From assembly GCA_903882805.1 (NCBI GenBank), contig CAIRYK010000046.1:1-64000 (forward strand): 64,000 nucleotides of DNA, given 5' to 3'. The notes beneath the pieces were generated by a model. It was not told the DNA's origin. It saw only the letters and a program-made list of their open reading frames with translations, and did not search any database. Numbering within the stretch: position 1 is the stretch's first letter; every line of letters starts with the position of its first letter. Source of the DNA: an uncultured Bacteroidota bacterium. Its GTDB lineage: Bacteria > Bacteroidota > Bacteroidia > Chitinophagales > Chitinophagaceae. A program made the position numbers and the translations under genes. This document shows, one piece after another, positions 16,195 through 26,296 of this stretch.

Positions 16195-19100
16195 ATGAAA
16201 AAACTTTTCCTTAAAAAACTGTCCATCCTAGTACTGGTGGTATTTGGATGTAGTTTGGTTTCCTCTGCTCAAACGTCCGTTTATTCCTATACAGGGAGTA
16301 TAACGAATTATACGGTACCGGCAGGTATGACGTTAATTCGCATATCGGCAGCGGGTGCGCAAGGAGGTTCGTCAAGCGCTGGATCAGGTGGTCTCGGTGC
16401 AATTATGACGGGTACATTCACCGTTACACCCGGTCAGGTACTTAAGGTATTGGTTGGGGGATCAGGTCAAAATGCGTCAAATACTGGCGGCGGCGGCGGC
16501 GGATCTTTTGTTTGGGACAATGCTTCAAGCAGTCTGTTAATTGCAGCTGGCGGCGGTGGCGGCGCAGGTTTAAGCGGTACTACCAACAGCGGAGTTGATG
16601 CAGTAACTACAGCTAATGGCACTCAGGGAAGAGCCGGCGTTGGCGGTGGCGGTGTTGGCGGTAATGGAGGAACAGCTCCTTCTCATACATATTATGCAGG
16701 CGGCGGCGCAGGATGGTTATCAAATGGCGCCAATGGAAACTATAATTGTGGCGGCGTTGTTTCTCAAGGCGGTACAAGACCGTTATTGGGTGGCGCGGGC
16801 GGCGCATACAGCGGTTCTGCAGGTTCAAACGGTAGCGGTGGATTTGGCGGCGGCGGCGGCTCTCAAGGTCGTTGCGGAGCTGTTGGCGGCGGCGGCGGCG
16901 GCGGTTATAGCGGCGGCGGCGCAGGTAGCGATGCAGGTAGCGGCGCATTTTTTGCAGGCGGCGGCGGCGGTTCTTTTAGCGCAGGTAGCGCCACTTCATC
17001 TAGCGTATCAAATACAGGCAACGGTCAGGTTACTGTTACTACACTATGTTTTGTGCCAACAGGAGGCACTATTACCGGCGCTACCGTTGCATGCGGAGCA
17101 GGCGCTAACTTCCCTTTGACGACTACTGGCGCTAGTCCAGGCGGTGTTTGGAGCAGCAGCAACCTTGCTGTTGGTTCTATAAGCAATACTGGCGTTGTTA
17201 CGAGCGTTAGTCCAGGTTCAACTGTTATCAGTTACACTGCAACAAGTTGTTCTGTGTCTGCTAGCAGCACTTATACTATTACGGTGAATCCACTACCTGC
17301 TCCAATTTCAGGTACATCTACATTATGCGCAAATACGTCAACTACTCTTACTAACACATTGTCTCCGGGCGGTGTATGGAGTTCAAGCAACACATTTCAG
17401 GCGACTATAGGCAGTACTTCTGGCGTGCTTACTGGCGTTTCCGCAGGAAACCCAACTATTACATATACCCTGCCTACAACTTGCTATGCTGTTAGAACTA
17501 CTACAGTTAACGCTGCTCCAGATGTAATCACCGGTACGCCTGCAGTTTGCCAAAGCAGCACAACTACGTTGTTTAATACTACTACTGGCGGCACATGGTC
17601 TAGCGCAGGTGTTGGCGTTGCGTCTGTAGTATCTGGTACCGGTGTCGTTACCGGCGTTACTCCGGGTACTACTACTATATCTTATACGCTTACCTCTACG
17701 GGTTGTGCAGCAACAAGTACTGTGCGCGTTAATGCATTGCCTACTCCATTCTCGCTGATAGCAACTGGCCCAACAAGTTATTGCACTGGCGGCACTGGGG
17801 TTCGTGTATTGCTTTCAGGTTCACAAATTGGCGTAAACTATCAGTTGTTCAACAACTCGACTACAATGGGTGGTTTGTCTGCAGGTACTGCAGGAGCTAT
17901 AGATTACGGTATGCTCACTCCAGCAGGTAGTTATTCTGTGGTTGCAACAAATGCGTCTACAGGCTGTACCCGTTCTATGACAGGCGGCGTAAATGTTGCT
18001 ATCAATCCATTGCCAGTTGTATACAACGTTGGCGGCGGCGGATCTATGTGCGCTGATGGCACAGGACTCGATATTACATTAGATAACTCACAAACTGGCA
18101 TTAGCTATCAGGTATACCAGAATGGAACTACCCCATACGGCAGCGCGACATTTGGCACTGGCGGCGCCATTACTTGGCCTGCTATCATGGATCCGGGTGT
18201 TTATACAGTATTGGCTTACAATATCTCAACTGGTTGCTCTAACAATATGGCCGGCAGCGCCACTATTACTATCAATGCATTACCTAACGTACAAAATGTA
18301 ACCGTAGCTAATTCAGGTCACTATTGTTCAGGTGGTATAGGTGTAAACGTTGGACTTGATAATTCTGTACCAGGTATTAGCTATCAGTTATGGAATGGTG
18401 TTCCGCTAGTAGGTACTACTGTAGGCAGCCCAAGAACAGGTTCTAGTTCAGCGCTCGATTTTGGTCCAATAGTTCCATCAGGCACTTATTTTGTGCGCGC
18501 TACAAACGTAGCTACTGGTTGTGCTATAGATATGGCTAACAGCGTAGATGTTACTCCCGATCCTTTGCCTAATCCATATGTTGTATCTTCTGGCGGTAGC
18601 CGTTGTTTCGGCGCTGCGGGCGTTAACATAAACGTTTCACCATCTGATTTCGGTATCGATTATCAACTATACATGGGCACAACCCCAATAGGTTTGCGTG
18701 TTTCTGGTAATGGCGGTCTGGTAGATATGGATTCTCATTTTGCCGACGGTGTATATACTGTTGTAGGTATCGATCAGCTTACAGGGTGCAGAAACAACAT
18801 GACAGGTTCAGCGCGTATCATAGTTAATCCATTGCCAATAATAGAAACGGTAACCGGCGACGGTAACTATTGCCTCGGCGGCGCTGGTTCACATGTTCGT
18901 ATGTCTCCTTCACAAACAGGTATTGAATATCAGGTAATGTATATGGGCGCTCCTTCAATGACTCCAATGATAGGTACAGGCGGCGCTCTTGATTTCGGCG
19001 CTCGTTTCGATACAGGCGTTTATACGATCATTGCTACCAACACATTTACTACCTGCCAGAGCGAAATGGCCGGCAATGCAACTATACTTGTTAACCCATT

Positions 19101-21804
19101 GCCAGAAGCGCACACTGTAACTATCAGCGGCGACGGTAGCTATTGCGCAGGCAGCGGCGGTGTTCATGTAGGTCTTAATTATTCAAATCTGGGTATCAAC
19201 TACCAATTATACAGAGGTACTACCCTGATAGGCGGCGTAACAGCAGGTACTAACACTCCTTACGATTTCGGTTTGCAGACTATTGCAGGCAACTACCATG
19301 TTGAAGCTACAAACAGCGCTACCGGTTGTGCAAACACAATGTCAAATACAGTAGACGTAGTAGTTAATCCATTACCTACTGCTTACAGCGTTACAGGTAG
19401 CGGAAGCTATTGCGCTGGCGGCGCAGGATTGCGTGTAGGCGTTGCAGGTTCTCAGGTTGGCGTTAGCTATCAGTTAATCAGAAACGGTTCAGTTTATGTT
19501 GGCGGTCCATTGGCTGGTTCTGGTGTGTCACTTGACTTTGGCGCTCAAACAGCTCCCGGCGTTTACACGGTAATTGCTACAAACAACGCTACTAACTGTA
19601 CTAAACAAATGACAGGCAATGCTACAATAGCTATCAATGCACTTCCTTCTGTATATAATGTAACAGGCGGCGGTCAGTATTGTGCAGGCGGTTCTGGCGT
19701 AAACATTAACATCAGCGGTACTAACACAGGCATCAACTATCAGTTGTACAATGGTTCAACTCCGGTTGGCGCATTGGTAAATGGTACTGGTAGCGCTATC
19801 AGTTTTGGTTTGCAAACAGCGGCTGGCACTTACAAAGTAATGGCTATCAATGCAACAAATACATGTAGCTCATTAATGTCCGACAGCGGTATAATTTCAG
19901 TTAATCCATTGCCAGCATTGCAACTGGTAACAGGCGGCGGCAATTACTGCACAGGCGGAACAGGCGTTCACATTGGTTTGATGGGATCAGTAACAGGTAT
20001 CAGCTATCAGCTTTGGAACGGTTCTGCAAGAGTTGGTTCATTGGTTCCTGGTAATACTGGTTCTGACATCGACTTCGGCGTGCAGACAATAGGAGGTTCT
20101 TATACTGTAACTGCAATCAATCCTATTACATCTTGCGGTAACACAATGGTTGGCTCAGCTACAATCACTCCTGTATCATTACCTACAGCCTACACAGTTA
20201 CCGGCGGCGGCAGCTTCTGCGACGGCGGAGCCGGAATGCATGTTCGCCTTACAGGTTCTACTTCAGGCATTAAATACCAGCTTTACAACGGTATCAATCC
20301 AGTAGGTACCCCTGTAACGGGCACCGGCGCTTCAATAGATTTTGGTTCTAAGACAGATGCAGGCGTTTACACAGTAATAGCAACAAACCCTGTAACAAGC
20401 TGCGTAAATAATATGACAGCAAGCGCTACTATCAATGTTAATGCATTGCCGGTAGCCTACACAGTTACTGGCGGCGGCAGCTACTGCGCAGGCGGAGCTG
20501 GTGTAAATATCTCATTGCTTGCATCTGGTTTGGGCAACAACTATCAGTTGTACAATGGTACAACAGCGGTTGGCTTGCCAATAGGCGGTACAGGCGCATC
20601 ATTAAATTTTGGTTTGAATACTGCCGCTGGCAACTACACTATAGTAGCTACTAATACTACTACAGGTTGCGGAAATACAATGACAGGTTCTGCAAATATT
20701 GCAATCACTCCATTGGTAACTCCAGCTGTAACTGTTGCATCTGATATGGGCGCTCTGGTTTGCCCTGGCGTTGTAACTCACTATACGGCTACTCCGGTTA
20801 ATGGCGGTTCTACTCCTGTTTACCAGTGGATGGTAAATGGCGTATACATGGGCGGTTCAAATACATTCAGCTATGTTCCTGCAAACGGCGATACAGTAGC
20901 TGCTACAATGACCACCAGCGCTACATGTCCTTCTACTCCATCTGCAAGCAGCGCAATGGTGATGAGCCTCCGTAGCTATGTATTGCCAGAAGCTGATATC
21001 ACAGCAAGCACAGGAACCACAATATGCCCCGGCACAAACGTTACATTTACTGCTACTACACTCAATGAAGGCACTACTCCAAGCTACACTTGGTTGAAAA
21101 ATGGTATCGAAGTGGGTACAGGTAAGACAATCAGCTTTGTACCAGCAAATGGCGATGTAATGATCTTCAGATTGATCAGCAACCAGATTTGCCGCACTAA
21201 CGATACCGTTTACAGTAACAATCTGTTGATGAGCATTCAGTCAGCAACAGCTCCTGTATTTACCATTACTTCTCATATGGATACTGTAATAGGTGTAGGC
21301 GTTCGCGATACATTGAGAGCTGTAGTAGTAGGTAGCGTAGTAGACCTTACTTATCAATGGTACATCAATGGCGCGAAAGTTCGCGGCGCAACCAATGCAA
21401 GATTTATTTGCGATACCATCTTCAACAATGATGTTGTTCGTTGCGATGTTACTCGTATGGATCCTTGCGGTGGAGTTACCACTTCACAAGACATCACTAT
21501 ATACTTGCGTAATGTAGGTGTTGAGCAGGTTGCAGGCGCTATCACAAACCTGAACGTTGTACCTAACCCAAGTAAGGGCGCGTTTACAGTGAAAGGTAAC
21601 ATCAACGTAACCGACGATAAAGAAGTGACTTTGGAAGTGGCTAATTTGCTCGGTCAGGTAGTTTATTCAACTACTATTATGACTCATAACGGATCAATGA
21701 ACGAGCGTGTAACATTACCTAATACATTGTCGAGCGGTATGTACTTGTTGAACGTACATTCTTCTACAGATAAGAAAGTATTCCACGTAGTAATCGAACA
21801 ATAG
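16195..21804 (+). CDS. Giant T9SS-secreted repeat adhesin (Gly-rich, Ig-like repeats)
   Basis: The protein has 1,869 residues. A signal peptide (1-26, ending SSAQ) is followed by a Gly-rich domain (about 40-275). Three BIG2-like Ig domains follow (about 285-515; motif GGVWSSSN, TGVVT, TISY), then eleven tandem ~90-residue repeats (about 516-1507). Each repeat has a GGG.YC.GG.G motif and a second Cys near TN..T.C. Three PKD/Ig-like domains (YQW/YTW.NG motifs) come next, and a C-terminal sorting domain (about 1785-1869: VVPNPSKGAFTVKG, ending KVFHVVIEQ). The tail marks it for the type IX system and the cell surface. An adhesion or matrix role is inferred. A perfect palindrome terminates it. Confidence 0.85.
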   Translation: MKKLFLKKLSILVLVVFGCSLVSSAQTSVYSYTGSITNYTVPAGMTLIRISAAGAQGGSSSAGSGGLGAIMTGTFTVTPGQVLKVLVGGSGQNASNTGGGGGGSFVWDNASSSLLIAAGGGGGAGLSGTTNSGVDAVTTANGTQGRAGVGGGGVGGNGGTAPSHTYYAGGGAGWLSNGANGNYNCGGVVSQGGTRPLLGGAGGAYSGSAGSNGSGGFGGGGGSQGRCGAVGGGGGGGYSGGGAGSDAGSGAFFAGGGGGSFSAGSATSSSVSNTGNGQVTVTTLCFVPTGGTITGATVACGAGANFPLTTTGASPGGVWSSSNLAVGSISNTGVVTSVSPGSTVISYTATSCSVSASSTYTITVNPLPAPISGTSTLCANTSTTLTNTLSPGGVWSSSNTFQATIGSTSGVLTGVSAGNPTITYTLPTTCYAVRTTTVNAAPDVITGTPAVCQSSTTTLFNTTTGGTWSSAGVGVASVVSGTGVVTGVTPGTTTISYTLTSTGCAATSTVRVNALPTPFSLIATGPTSYCTGGTGVRVLLSGSQIGVNYQLFNNSTTMGGLSAGTAGAIDYGMLTPAGSYSVVATNASTGCTRSMTGGVNVAINPLPVVYNVGGGGSMCADGTGLDITLDNSQTGISYQVYQNGTTPYGSATFGTGGAITWPAIMDPGVYTVLAYNISTGCSNNMAGSATITINALPNVQNVTVANSGHYCSGGIGVNVGLDNSVPGISYQLWNGVPLVGTTVGSPRTGSSSALDFGPIVPSGTYFVRATNVATGCAIDMANSVDVTPDPLPNPYVVSSGGSRCFGAAGVNINVSPSDFGIDYQLYMGTTPIGLRVSGNGGLVDMDSHFADGVYTVVGIDQLTGCRNNMTGSARIIVNPLPIIETVTGDGNYCLGGAGSHVRMSPSQTGIEYQVMYMGAPSMTPMIGTGGALDFGARFDTGVYTIIATNTFTTCQSEMAGNATILVNPLPEAHTVTISGDGSYCAGSGGVHVGLNYSNLGINYQLYRGTTLIGGVTAGTNTPYDFGLQTIAGNYHVEATNSATGCANTMSNTVDVVVNPLPTAYSVTGSGSYCAGGAGLRVGVAGSQVGVSYQLIRNGSVYVGGPLAGSGVSLDFGAQTAPGVYTVIATNNATNCTKQMTGNATIAINALPSVYNVTGGGQYCAGGSGVNINISGTNTGINYQLYNGSTPVGALVNGTGSAISFGLQTAAGTYKVMAINATNTCSSLMSDSGIISVNPLPALQLVTGGGNYCTGGTGVHIGLMGSVTGISYQLWNGSARVGSLVPGNTGSDIDFGVQTIGGSYTVTAINPITSCGNTMVGSATITPVSLPTAYTVTGGGSFCDGGAGMHVRLTGSTSGIKYQLYNGINPVGTPVTGTGASIDFGSKTDAGVYTVIATNPVTSCVNNMTASATINVNALPVAYTVTGGGSYCAGGAGVNISLLASGLGNNYQLYNGTTAVGLPIGGTGASLNFGLNTAAGNYTIVATNTTTGCGNTMTGSANIAITPLVTPAVTVASDMGALVCPGVVTHYTATPVNGGSTPVYQWMVNGVYMGGSNTFSYVPANGDTVAATMTTSATCPSTPSASSAMVMSLRSYVLPEADITASTGTTICPGTNVTFTATTLNEGTTPSYTWLKNGIEVGTGKTISFVPANGDVMIFRLISNQICRTNDTVYSNNLLMSIQSATAPVFTITSHMDTVIGVGVRDTLRAVVVGSVVDLTYQWYINGAKVRGATNARFICDTIFNNDVVRCDVTRMDPCGGVTTSQDITIYLRNVGVEQVAGAITNLNVVPNPSKGAFTVKGNINVTDDKEVTLEVANLLGQVVYSTTIMTHNGSMNERVTLPNTLSSGMYLLNVHSSTDKKVFHVVIEQ
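17740..20715 (+). repeat. Eleven tandem ~270-bp coding repeats inside the adhesin
   Basis: Each unit encodes about 90 residues starting LP.-.YTVTGGGSYCAGGAG-type and containing GISYQL-NG and DFG. The last two units (about 20,190-20,715) are the most alike. Earlier units diverge more, which suggests duplication towards the 3' end. Confidence 0.8.
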
Positions 21805-21814
21805 TAGATTTCTA

Positions 21815-21872
21815 CCTAATAATAATTCGAAAGGCTACCCGCGGGTAGCCTTTCGAATTATTATTAGGTTTT
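21815..21872 (+). terminator. 54-nt perfect palindrome, terminator of the adhesin
   Basis: Positions 21,815-21,840 are the exact reverse complement of 21,843-21,868. Only GC sits between them, which itself pairs. TTTT follows. It starts 10 nt after the stop codon. Confidence 0.85.
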
Positions 21873-21927
21873 GGAACTGCAGCTAAACAGGTATACAGAG
21901 TTGTGTATTTCGCATTATGCTTATATT

Positions 21928-22077
21928 ATACCAAGTCGATTAAAATACGGCGCCAGCGCATGTCATTGCGCCGTTAGGCGCTAAAGGTTTGTAGTTGCGC
22001 TATTTATTATTTATAAGCTGCGCCCCGGAGGGTAGCAACAAATCCCCGCATGGCGATTTTTAATGTCCAAACGGTAT
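21928..22077 (+). repeat. Dispersed ~150-bp extragenic repeat, copy 2
   Basis: It starts ATACCAAGTCGATTAAAAT and ends TGTCCAAACGGTAT, with the GCGCC-GTTA-GGCGC hairpin at about 21,968-21,981. It has the same orientation as copy 3 at 39,327 and is inverted relative to copy 1. Confidence 0.85.
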
Positions 22078-22242
22078 TAGATTGTCATTACTTGCAGTTG
22101 CTTAGCCCACACGCGCTGTATCTATCAACATACAATAGATAGGTATAGCGTCGCAAAAGCTGTTTTTACGCCTATTAATAATTTTTTGGCTAAACCGGCG
22201 TTATCACTACACTTTAGTATTTTTACACCATAACCACCAATA

Positions 22243-23700
22243 ATGAAATTGAACGTAAAGAGTATCTTTTTTGTAATTGTGGCGGTAGCGCTTATTATGC
22301 TTCAGCCCTCGTGTAAGAAAGATAAGATACTGACTACCGGCGGCGTATTGACATTTTCAACCGATACCTTAGCTTTCGATACTGTTTTTACTGCGGCAGG
22401 CAGCTATACGTCTGGATTGCTTATTTACAATACACAGAGTCAGGAGATTGTACTTAGTTCGGTACAGCTTAAAAACGGGGCAAATTCCTATTTTCATTTA
22501 AATGTAAATGGTTTTGAAGGCAATAATATACCTAACCTCAAAATACCGGCCCACGATAGCATTTATGTATTTGCAACCGTAAACATTAATCCTACCGATA
22601 CGCTTACTCCTTTTCTGGTTACAGATGAGCTCGTAGCAACACTTAACGGTAAACAATTCTCGGTACCCTTTACAGCCTATGGGCAGAACGCACACTATAT
22701 AATTAGCGATAGCATTTATAGTAATACTACGTGGCTTACAGATAAACCCTATGTAGTAATGCACTCGTGCGTAGTAGGACCCAGAGCTAAGCTAAATATA
22801 CCACATGGATGCAAGGTGTATATGCACCAGGATGCACGTTTTTTTGTATATGGCGAATTTAATGTTGGCCAGGATAATAAGACGGAGCGTGATAGTGTAG
22901 TTTTTCAGGGCGACAGGCTTGATAGGGCCTACTTCGGTTATATAGGTTATCCAGGTGAGTGGGGGGGTATTTACCTTGTACCTGGTGGTTTGGGTAATAT
23001 TAAAGATGCAGTTATCAAGAATTGCGGAGGTTCAACCCGTTACTACAACTATGGCATACCGTCGGCAGCGATTGAGGTGGATACCGCGGCTTTATTGGTA
23101 ATAAAGAATTCTACGGTTAAGAACTCCATTGGTTATGGGATATTGAGCATGCAAGGTAATGTTGTGGCAACAAACTGTCTGGTGCACACTACAGGCGCAC
23201 AGGCTCTTGCAGTGATAAAAGGAGGATTCGATTCTATCACCAATTGTACTTTTGCCAACTATGGCTCGGGTGCAATTTCTCATGCCACAAACGGAACCGT
23301 AGCTATACTCAACTATTTCAATAATGGCGACGGCACCTGGAATCCCGGCGACCTATATGCTGTACTCACCAACTGCATTGTATATGGTACGCTGGATAGC
23401 GGAGAAACAATTTGCGATTCGCTTAAAGGCGCTACTGCTACCCTAAAGTTTAATAATTGCCTGTTGAATATGGGCACGCGTATCGAACCGTTTGTGCAAA
23501 TGAATAACTGCATTATCAGTCAGGCGCCTACATTCAAGTTCGATCCATTATTTGTTAATACTTCGGTGGGTGATTTTCATTTACAATCATCCTCGCCGGC
23601 ATTAGGTAAGGGTGTTAGCGTACCCGGGGTAACTAATGATTTAGATGGTAATATGCGCCCTGGTAGCGCTGTAGATATTGGTTGTTATCAGCGGCAATAG
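22243..23700 (+). CDS. Lipoprotein with right-handed beta-helix domain
   Basis: The 485-residue protein has a lipoprotein signal (about 1-24, LQPSCKKDK). An N-terminal beta domain (about 30-160) shows a TFSTDTLAFDTVFTAAGS start found in many Bacteroidota lipoproteins. A parallel beta-helix part follows (about 165-440) with pectate-lyase-type repeats such as VIKNSTVKNSIGYGILSM and ALAVIKGGFDSITNCTFANYG. The end (SPALGKGVSVPGVTNDLDGNMRPGSAVDIGCYQ) is the choice-of-anchor tail common to these proteins. A polysaccharide-binding or surface role is likely. No catalytic residues can be assigned. Confidence 0.8.
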   Translation: MKLNVKSIFFVIVAVALIMLQPSCKKDKILTTGGVLTFSTDTLAFDTVFTAAGSYTSGLLIYNTQSQEIVLSSVQLKNGANSYFHLNVNGFEGNNIPNLKIPAHDSIYVFATVNINPTDTLTPFLVTDELVATLNGKQFSVPFTAYGQNAHYIISDSIYSNTTWLTDKPYVVMHSCVVGPRAKLNIPHGCKVYMHQDARFFVYGEFNVGQDNKTERDSVVFQGDRLDRAYFGYIGYPGEWGGIYLVPGGLGNIKDAVIKNCGGSTRYYNYGIPSAAIEVDTAALLVIKNSTVKNSIGYGILSMQGNVVATNCLVHTTGAQALAVIKGGFDSITNCTFANYGSGAISHATNGTVAILNYFNNGDGTWNPGDLYAVLTNCIVYGTLDSGETICDSLKGATATLKFNNCLLNMGTRIEPFVQMNNCIISQAPTFKFDPLFVNTSVGDFHLQSSSPALGKGVSVPGVTNDLDGNMRPGSAVDIGCYQRQ

Positions 23701-23757
23701 TTTGCATAAATGATAAAGTCGCGGGTTTTGGCTCGCGACTTTATTATTTATGCAAAA
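23701..23757. terminator. Two-tier hairpin between convergent genes
   Basis: The inner stem ATAAAGTCGCG/CGCGACTTTAT (23,713-23,723 with 23,734-23,744) is extended by an outer TTTGCATAAA/TTATGCAAA pairing. It serves the beta-helix gene and the convergent decarboxylase gene. Confidence 0.8.
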
Positions 23758-23766
23758 TTCATTCAG

Positions 23767-24765
23767 TTATTTAGCCGTCAGGCCCATCCAGTCCATTGCG
23801 TTTTTGTAGAGTAGTTTATTCTTCATGTCAGCAGGATACGCGCTGCTTTCGATGAGTTTTCCGGGGTGGTGTTCACCAAGCGGGAACGGATAATCGCTAC
23901 CCATACATATTTTGTCGTGCCCCATAATATCTATTGCAAAATCGAGCGCTTTAGGGTCGTGTACAAGCGCATCTATCCAAAACTTGCCTATATAGTCGCG
24001 AGGGTTTTTGGGATTGTCTATAGCGCAAAGGTCGGGACGCACGTTGAAACCATGTTCTATACGGCCAATGGTAAGAGGGAAACTACCCCCGCCATGCGCG
24101 AAAGCAATACGTAGTTTGGGGTATTTTTCGAATATGCCGCCAAATATCAATGAGCAAATAGCTCGACTGGTTTCGGCGGGCATACCTACCAGCCAGGGCA
24201 GCCAGTAGCGTTGCATATCGTTTTCCCCCATCATCTCCCATGGGTGTACAAACAAACAGCAGCCTAATTGTTCGGCCGCTTCCCAAAAAGGATGGAACGA
24301 TGGATCGCTAAGGTTTTTGTTATTGATGTTAGATCCTATTTCCAGTCCCGGCATTTTCAGTTCGGTAACACAGCGCTCCATTTCTTTGATAGCAGTATCT
24401 ACATCTTGCATGGGCACAGTGCCTATGCCCATGAATCTATTGGGGTGGTGGTCTACACATTGGGCTATATGATCGTTGAAAAACCGCGACGTTTCGAGGG
24501 CATGTTCTGGTTTAGCAAAGTAGTTGAATAAAACAGGTATGGTGGAGAGTACTTGCATGCCTACCTCTGTCATATCCATTTCCTTTACGCGCGTATGCGG
24601 GTCCCAGCAGTTCTGATCTATTTCACGAAACACCTTATCTCCTTTAATCATGCGTGCACAGCATGGTTTGTGATGTTCCAGTCTTATAAATTCACCATAT
24701 CCAAACTTTTGAAACCAGTTTGGTATATGTTCGGGCATTATGTGGGTATGTATATCTATTTTCAT
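23767..24765 (-). CDS. nbaD: 2-amino-3-carboxymuconate-6-semialdehyde decarboxylase
   Basis: This amidohydrolase-fold enzyme decarboxylates ACMS in the 3-hydroxyanthranilate branch of tryptophan degradation. The 332-residue protein has the metal motif MKIDIHTHIMP (H6, H8) and EHHKPCC. It has LFVHPWEM (metal histidine about 173), FAHGGGSFP with the loop GRIEHGF, and the C-terminal metal aspartate in GSDYPFPLGE (about 293). These match ACMSD rather than generic amidohydrolases. The gene follows the PLP enzyme gene by 43 nt on the same strand. Tryptophan 2,3-dioxygenase is elsewhere in the window; the middle pathway steps are not. Confidence 0.88.
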   Translation of the reverse strand: MKIDIHTHIMPEHIPNWFQKFGYGEFIRLEHHKPCCARMIKGDKVFREIDQNCWDPHTRVKEMDMTEVGMQVLSTIPVLFNYFAKPEHALETSRFFNDHIAQCVDHHPNRFMGIGTVPMQDVDTAIKEMERCVTELKMPGLEIGSNINNKNLSDPSFHPFWEAAEQLGCCLFVHPWEMMGENDMQRYWLPWLVGMPAETSRAICSLIFGGIFEKYPKLRIAFAHGGGSFPLTIGRIEHGFNVRPDLCAIDNPKNPRDYIGKFWIDALVHDPKALDFAIDIMGHDKICMGSDYPFPLGEHHPGKLIESSAYPADMKNKLLYKNAMDWMGLTAK

Positions 24766-24808
24766 GGCGTTTCTGTTTTGCTTGCCTGCTATTCTAATGG
24801 TTGTGTTT

Positions 24809-26035
24809 TTAGTTTATGGCCTGTGCCAGATCGTTTATAATGTCGCCAATGTTCTCCATGCCCACGCTCATACGTATCAACCCGTCTGTAATACCGAACT
24901 CTAAGCGTTTTTCGCGCGGCACCCCCATGTGGGTTGACGATGCTGCGTGGCATACCAGCGTGTCGCAGGTCCCGAGCGATACAGCATTTGTGCACAATCT
25001 TAGGCGGTTAATAAAATTAACGCCTGCGTCGAACCCGCCTTTCAGCTCAAAACTCAACATGGCTCCTGCATGCCGCATTTGTTTCTGCGCGATAGCATAA
25101 TCGGGGTGCGAACTGAGTCCAAGATAATTAACGCGCTCCACCAGTGGGTGGTTATGCAGAAAATCAGCGACAGCGATAGCATTTGCACAGTGGCGTTCCA
25201 TGCGCAGTGCAAATGTGCGCAGCCCATTGGTGAGCAGAAAGGCATCGAACGCATTGCTGTTGCCGCCGAGAAGTCGGTGCATTTTGGTGAGTCCTTTGTT
25301 CATTCTATCCATATCCTTACCTACAAGTACGCCGCCTATTGCTGTGCCGTGGCCATTCAGGAATTTTGTAGTTGAATGCATAACATAGTCTACTGCATAC
25401 TTGAATGGTTGCTGTAGGTAGGGCGTGGCAAAGGTATTGTCGGCGCATACCACAAGGCCGTGTCGCTTGCCTATAGCTGAAAGCGCCTCCAGATCCACAC
25501 ATTGAAGCGTTGGGTTGGCCGGCGTTTCTATGTGCATAAGCGCTATTGCGCTATCTGATTGTATGGCGTTTTCCACAGCTTGCAAATCATGGAAATCGAC
25601 TATTACGGAGTCTATACCCAGGTCGGGAAGTATTTTTTCTACCAGCTCGTGCGTGCCGCCATAAAGCGATTGATGCGTAATTACTTTTTGTCCGGCTTTG
25701 AGATTGCCCATAAGCATGGTGCATAAAGCCGCCATGCCCGATGCATGCAAAATAGCTTTTAACTGTAATTGGTTGCCGTTTTCGTCTTTCAATCCATAGG
25801 CTTCCAGCAAGGCTATTTTTTCTTCGGCTTCTGTAATTGTAGGATTGCCCCAGCGGCCATAAATGTATCCCTTCTCATCGCCTTTAAACACGGCAATTGC
25901 TTGTTCTGCTGTATCGAATGTGTATGTGCTCGATGTGTATATGGGCGTAAGGTGTGCGCGATTGCTCTCTGCTGAGTGCCCGCCATGTATACATAATGTA
26001 TCTATACCTAAGTCTTGGGGCAATGAATTGGCCAT
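24809..26035 (-). CDS. Cys/Met metabolism PLP-dependent enzyme
   Basis: This 408-residue fold-type I PLP enzyme belongs to the cystathionine gamma-synthase, gamma-lyase and O-acylhomoserine sulfhydrylase family. It has IYTSSTYTFDT, YGRWGNPT, the cofactor-stacking region SLYGGTHELVEKILP, CADNTFATPYLQQP and the PLP lysine in HSTTKFLNGHG. The C-terminal GTCDTLVCHAASSTH and RMSVGMENIGDIINDL are typical. Sequence alone does not separate lyase (methionine gamma-lyase) from synthase, although the GTCDTLVCHAASSTH loop resembles methionine gamma-lyase-like members. It is probably cotranscribed with the downstream ACMSD gene (43-nt gap). Confidence 0.88.
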   Translation of the reverse strand: MANSLPQDLGIDTLCIHGGHSAESNRAHLTPIYTSSTYTFDTAEQAIAVFKGDEKGYIYGRWGNPTITEAEEKIALLEAYGLKDENGNQLQLKAILHASGMAALCTMLMGNLKAGQKVITHQSLYGGTHELVEKILPDLGIDSVIVDFHDLQAVENAIQSDSAIALMHIETPANPTLQCVDLEALSAIGKRHGLVVCADNTFATPYLQQPFKYAVDYVMHSTTKFLNGHGTAIGGVLVGKDMDRMNKGLTKMHRLLGGNSNAFDAFLLTNGLRTFALRMERHCANAIAVADFLHNHPLVERVNYLGLSSHPDYAIAQKQMRHAGAMLSFELKGGFDAGVNFINRLRLCTNAVSLGTCDTLVCHAASSTHMGVPREKRLEFGITDGLIRMSVGMENIGDIINDLAQAIN

Positions 26036-26193
26036 GTTATTTTATTTGGCGTTAAAGTTACAAAATAGGGTGAACCAATATGCAAGCCTCAAATCCGAAT
26101 CTCTATTTATGAAGGAATATCAAAAGCTGTTCATTTTCTGGTTTATTTTACGATAATGAAAAATAGTAAAGCTATTATTTAAAGTTGTTTAGC

Positions 26194-26201
26194 TATCTTT
26201 G
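26194..26201 (+). promoter_or_regulatory. -7 element upstream of the Sua5/TsaC gene
   Basis: TATCTTTG matches TAnnTTTG. The start codon is 95 nt downstream, which would leave a long leader. No clear -33 partner is seen. Confidence 0.4.
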
Positions 26202-26296
26202 CGGTGCGTTTTGTTTGGCAGGGTAAATTGTATAGTAAGTGAAAAGTAAATTGTTGGAAACAAAGCGATAGTCAGTTAGGTAAACTTGATATATTT

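Noticed and set aside
16613-17119. Ala- and Arg-rich frames on both strands in the Gly-rich region
   Set aside because: They arise from GGC repeats of the adhesin read in other frames.
17740-20715. Regularly spaced repeats that could suggest a CRISPR array
   Set aside because: The units are about 270 bp, diverged and in-frame coding; there are no short identical repeats with unique spacers.
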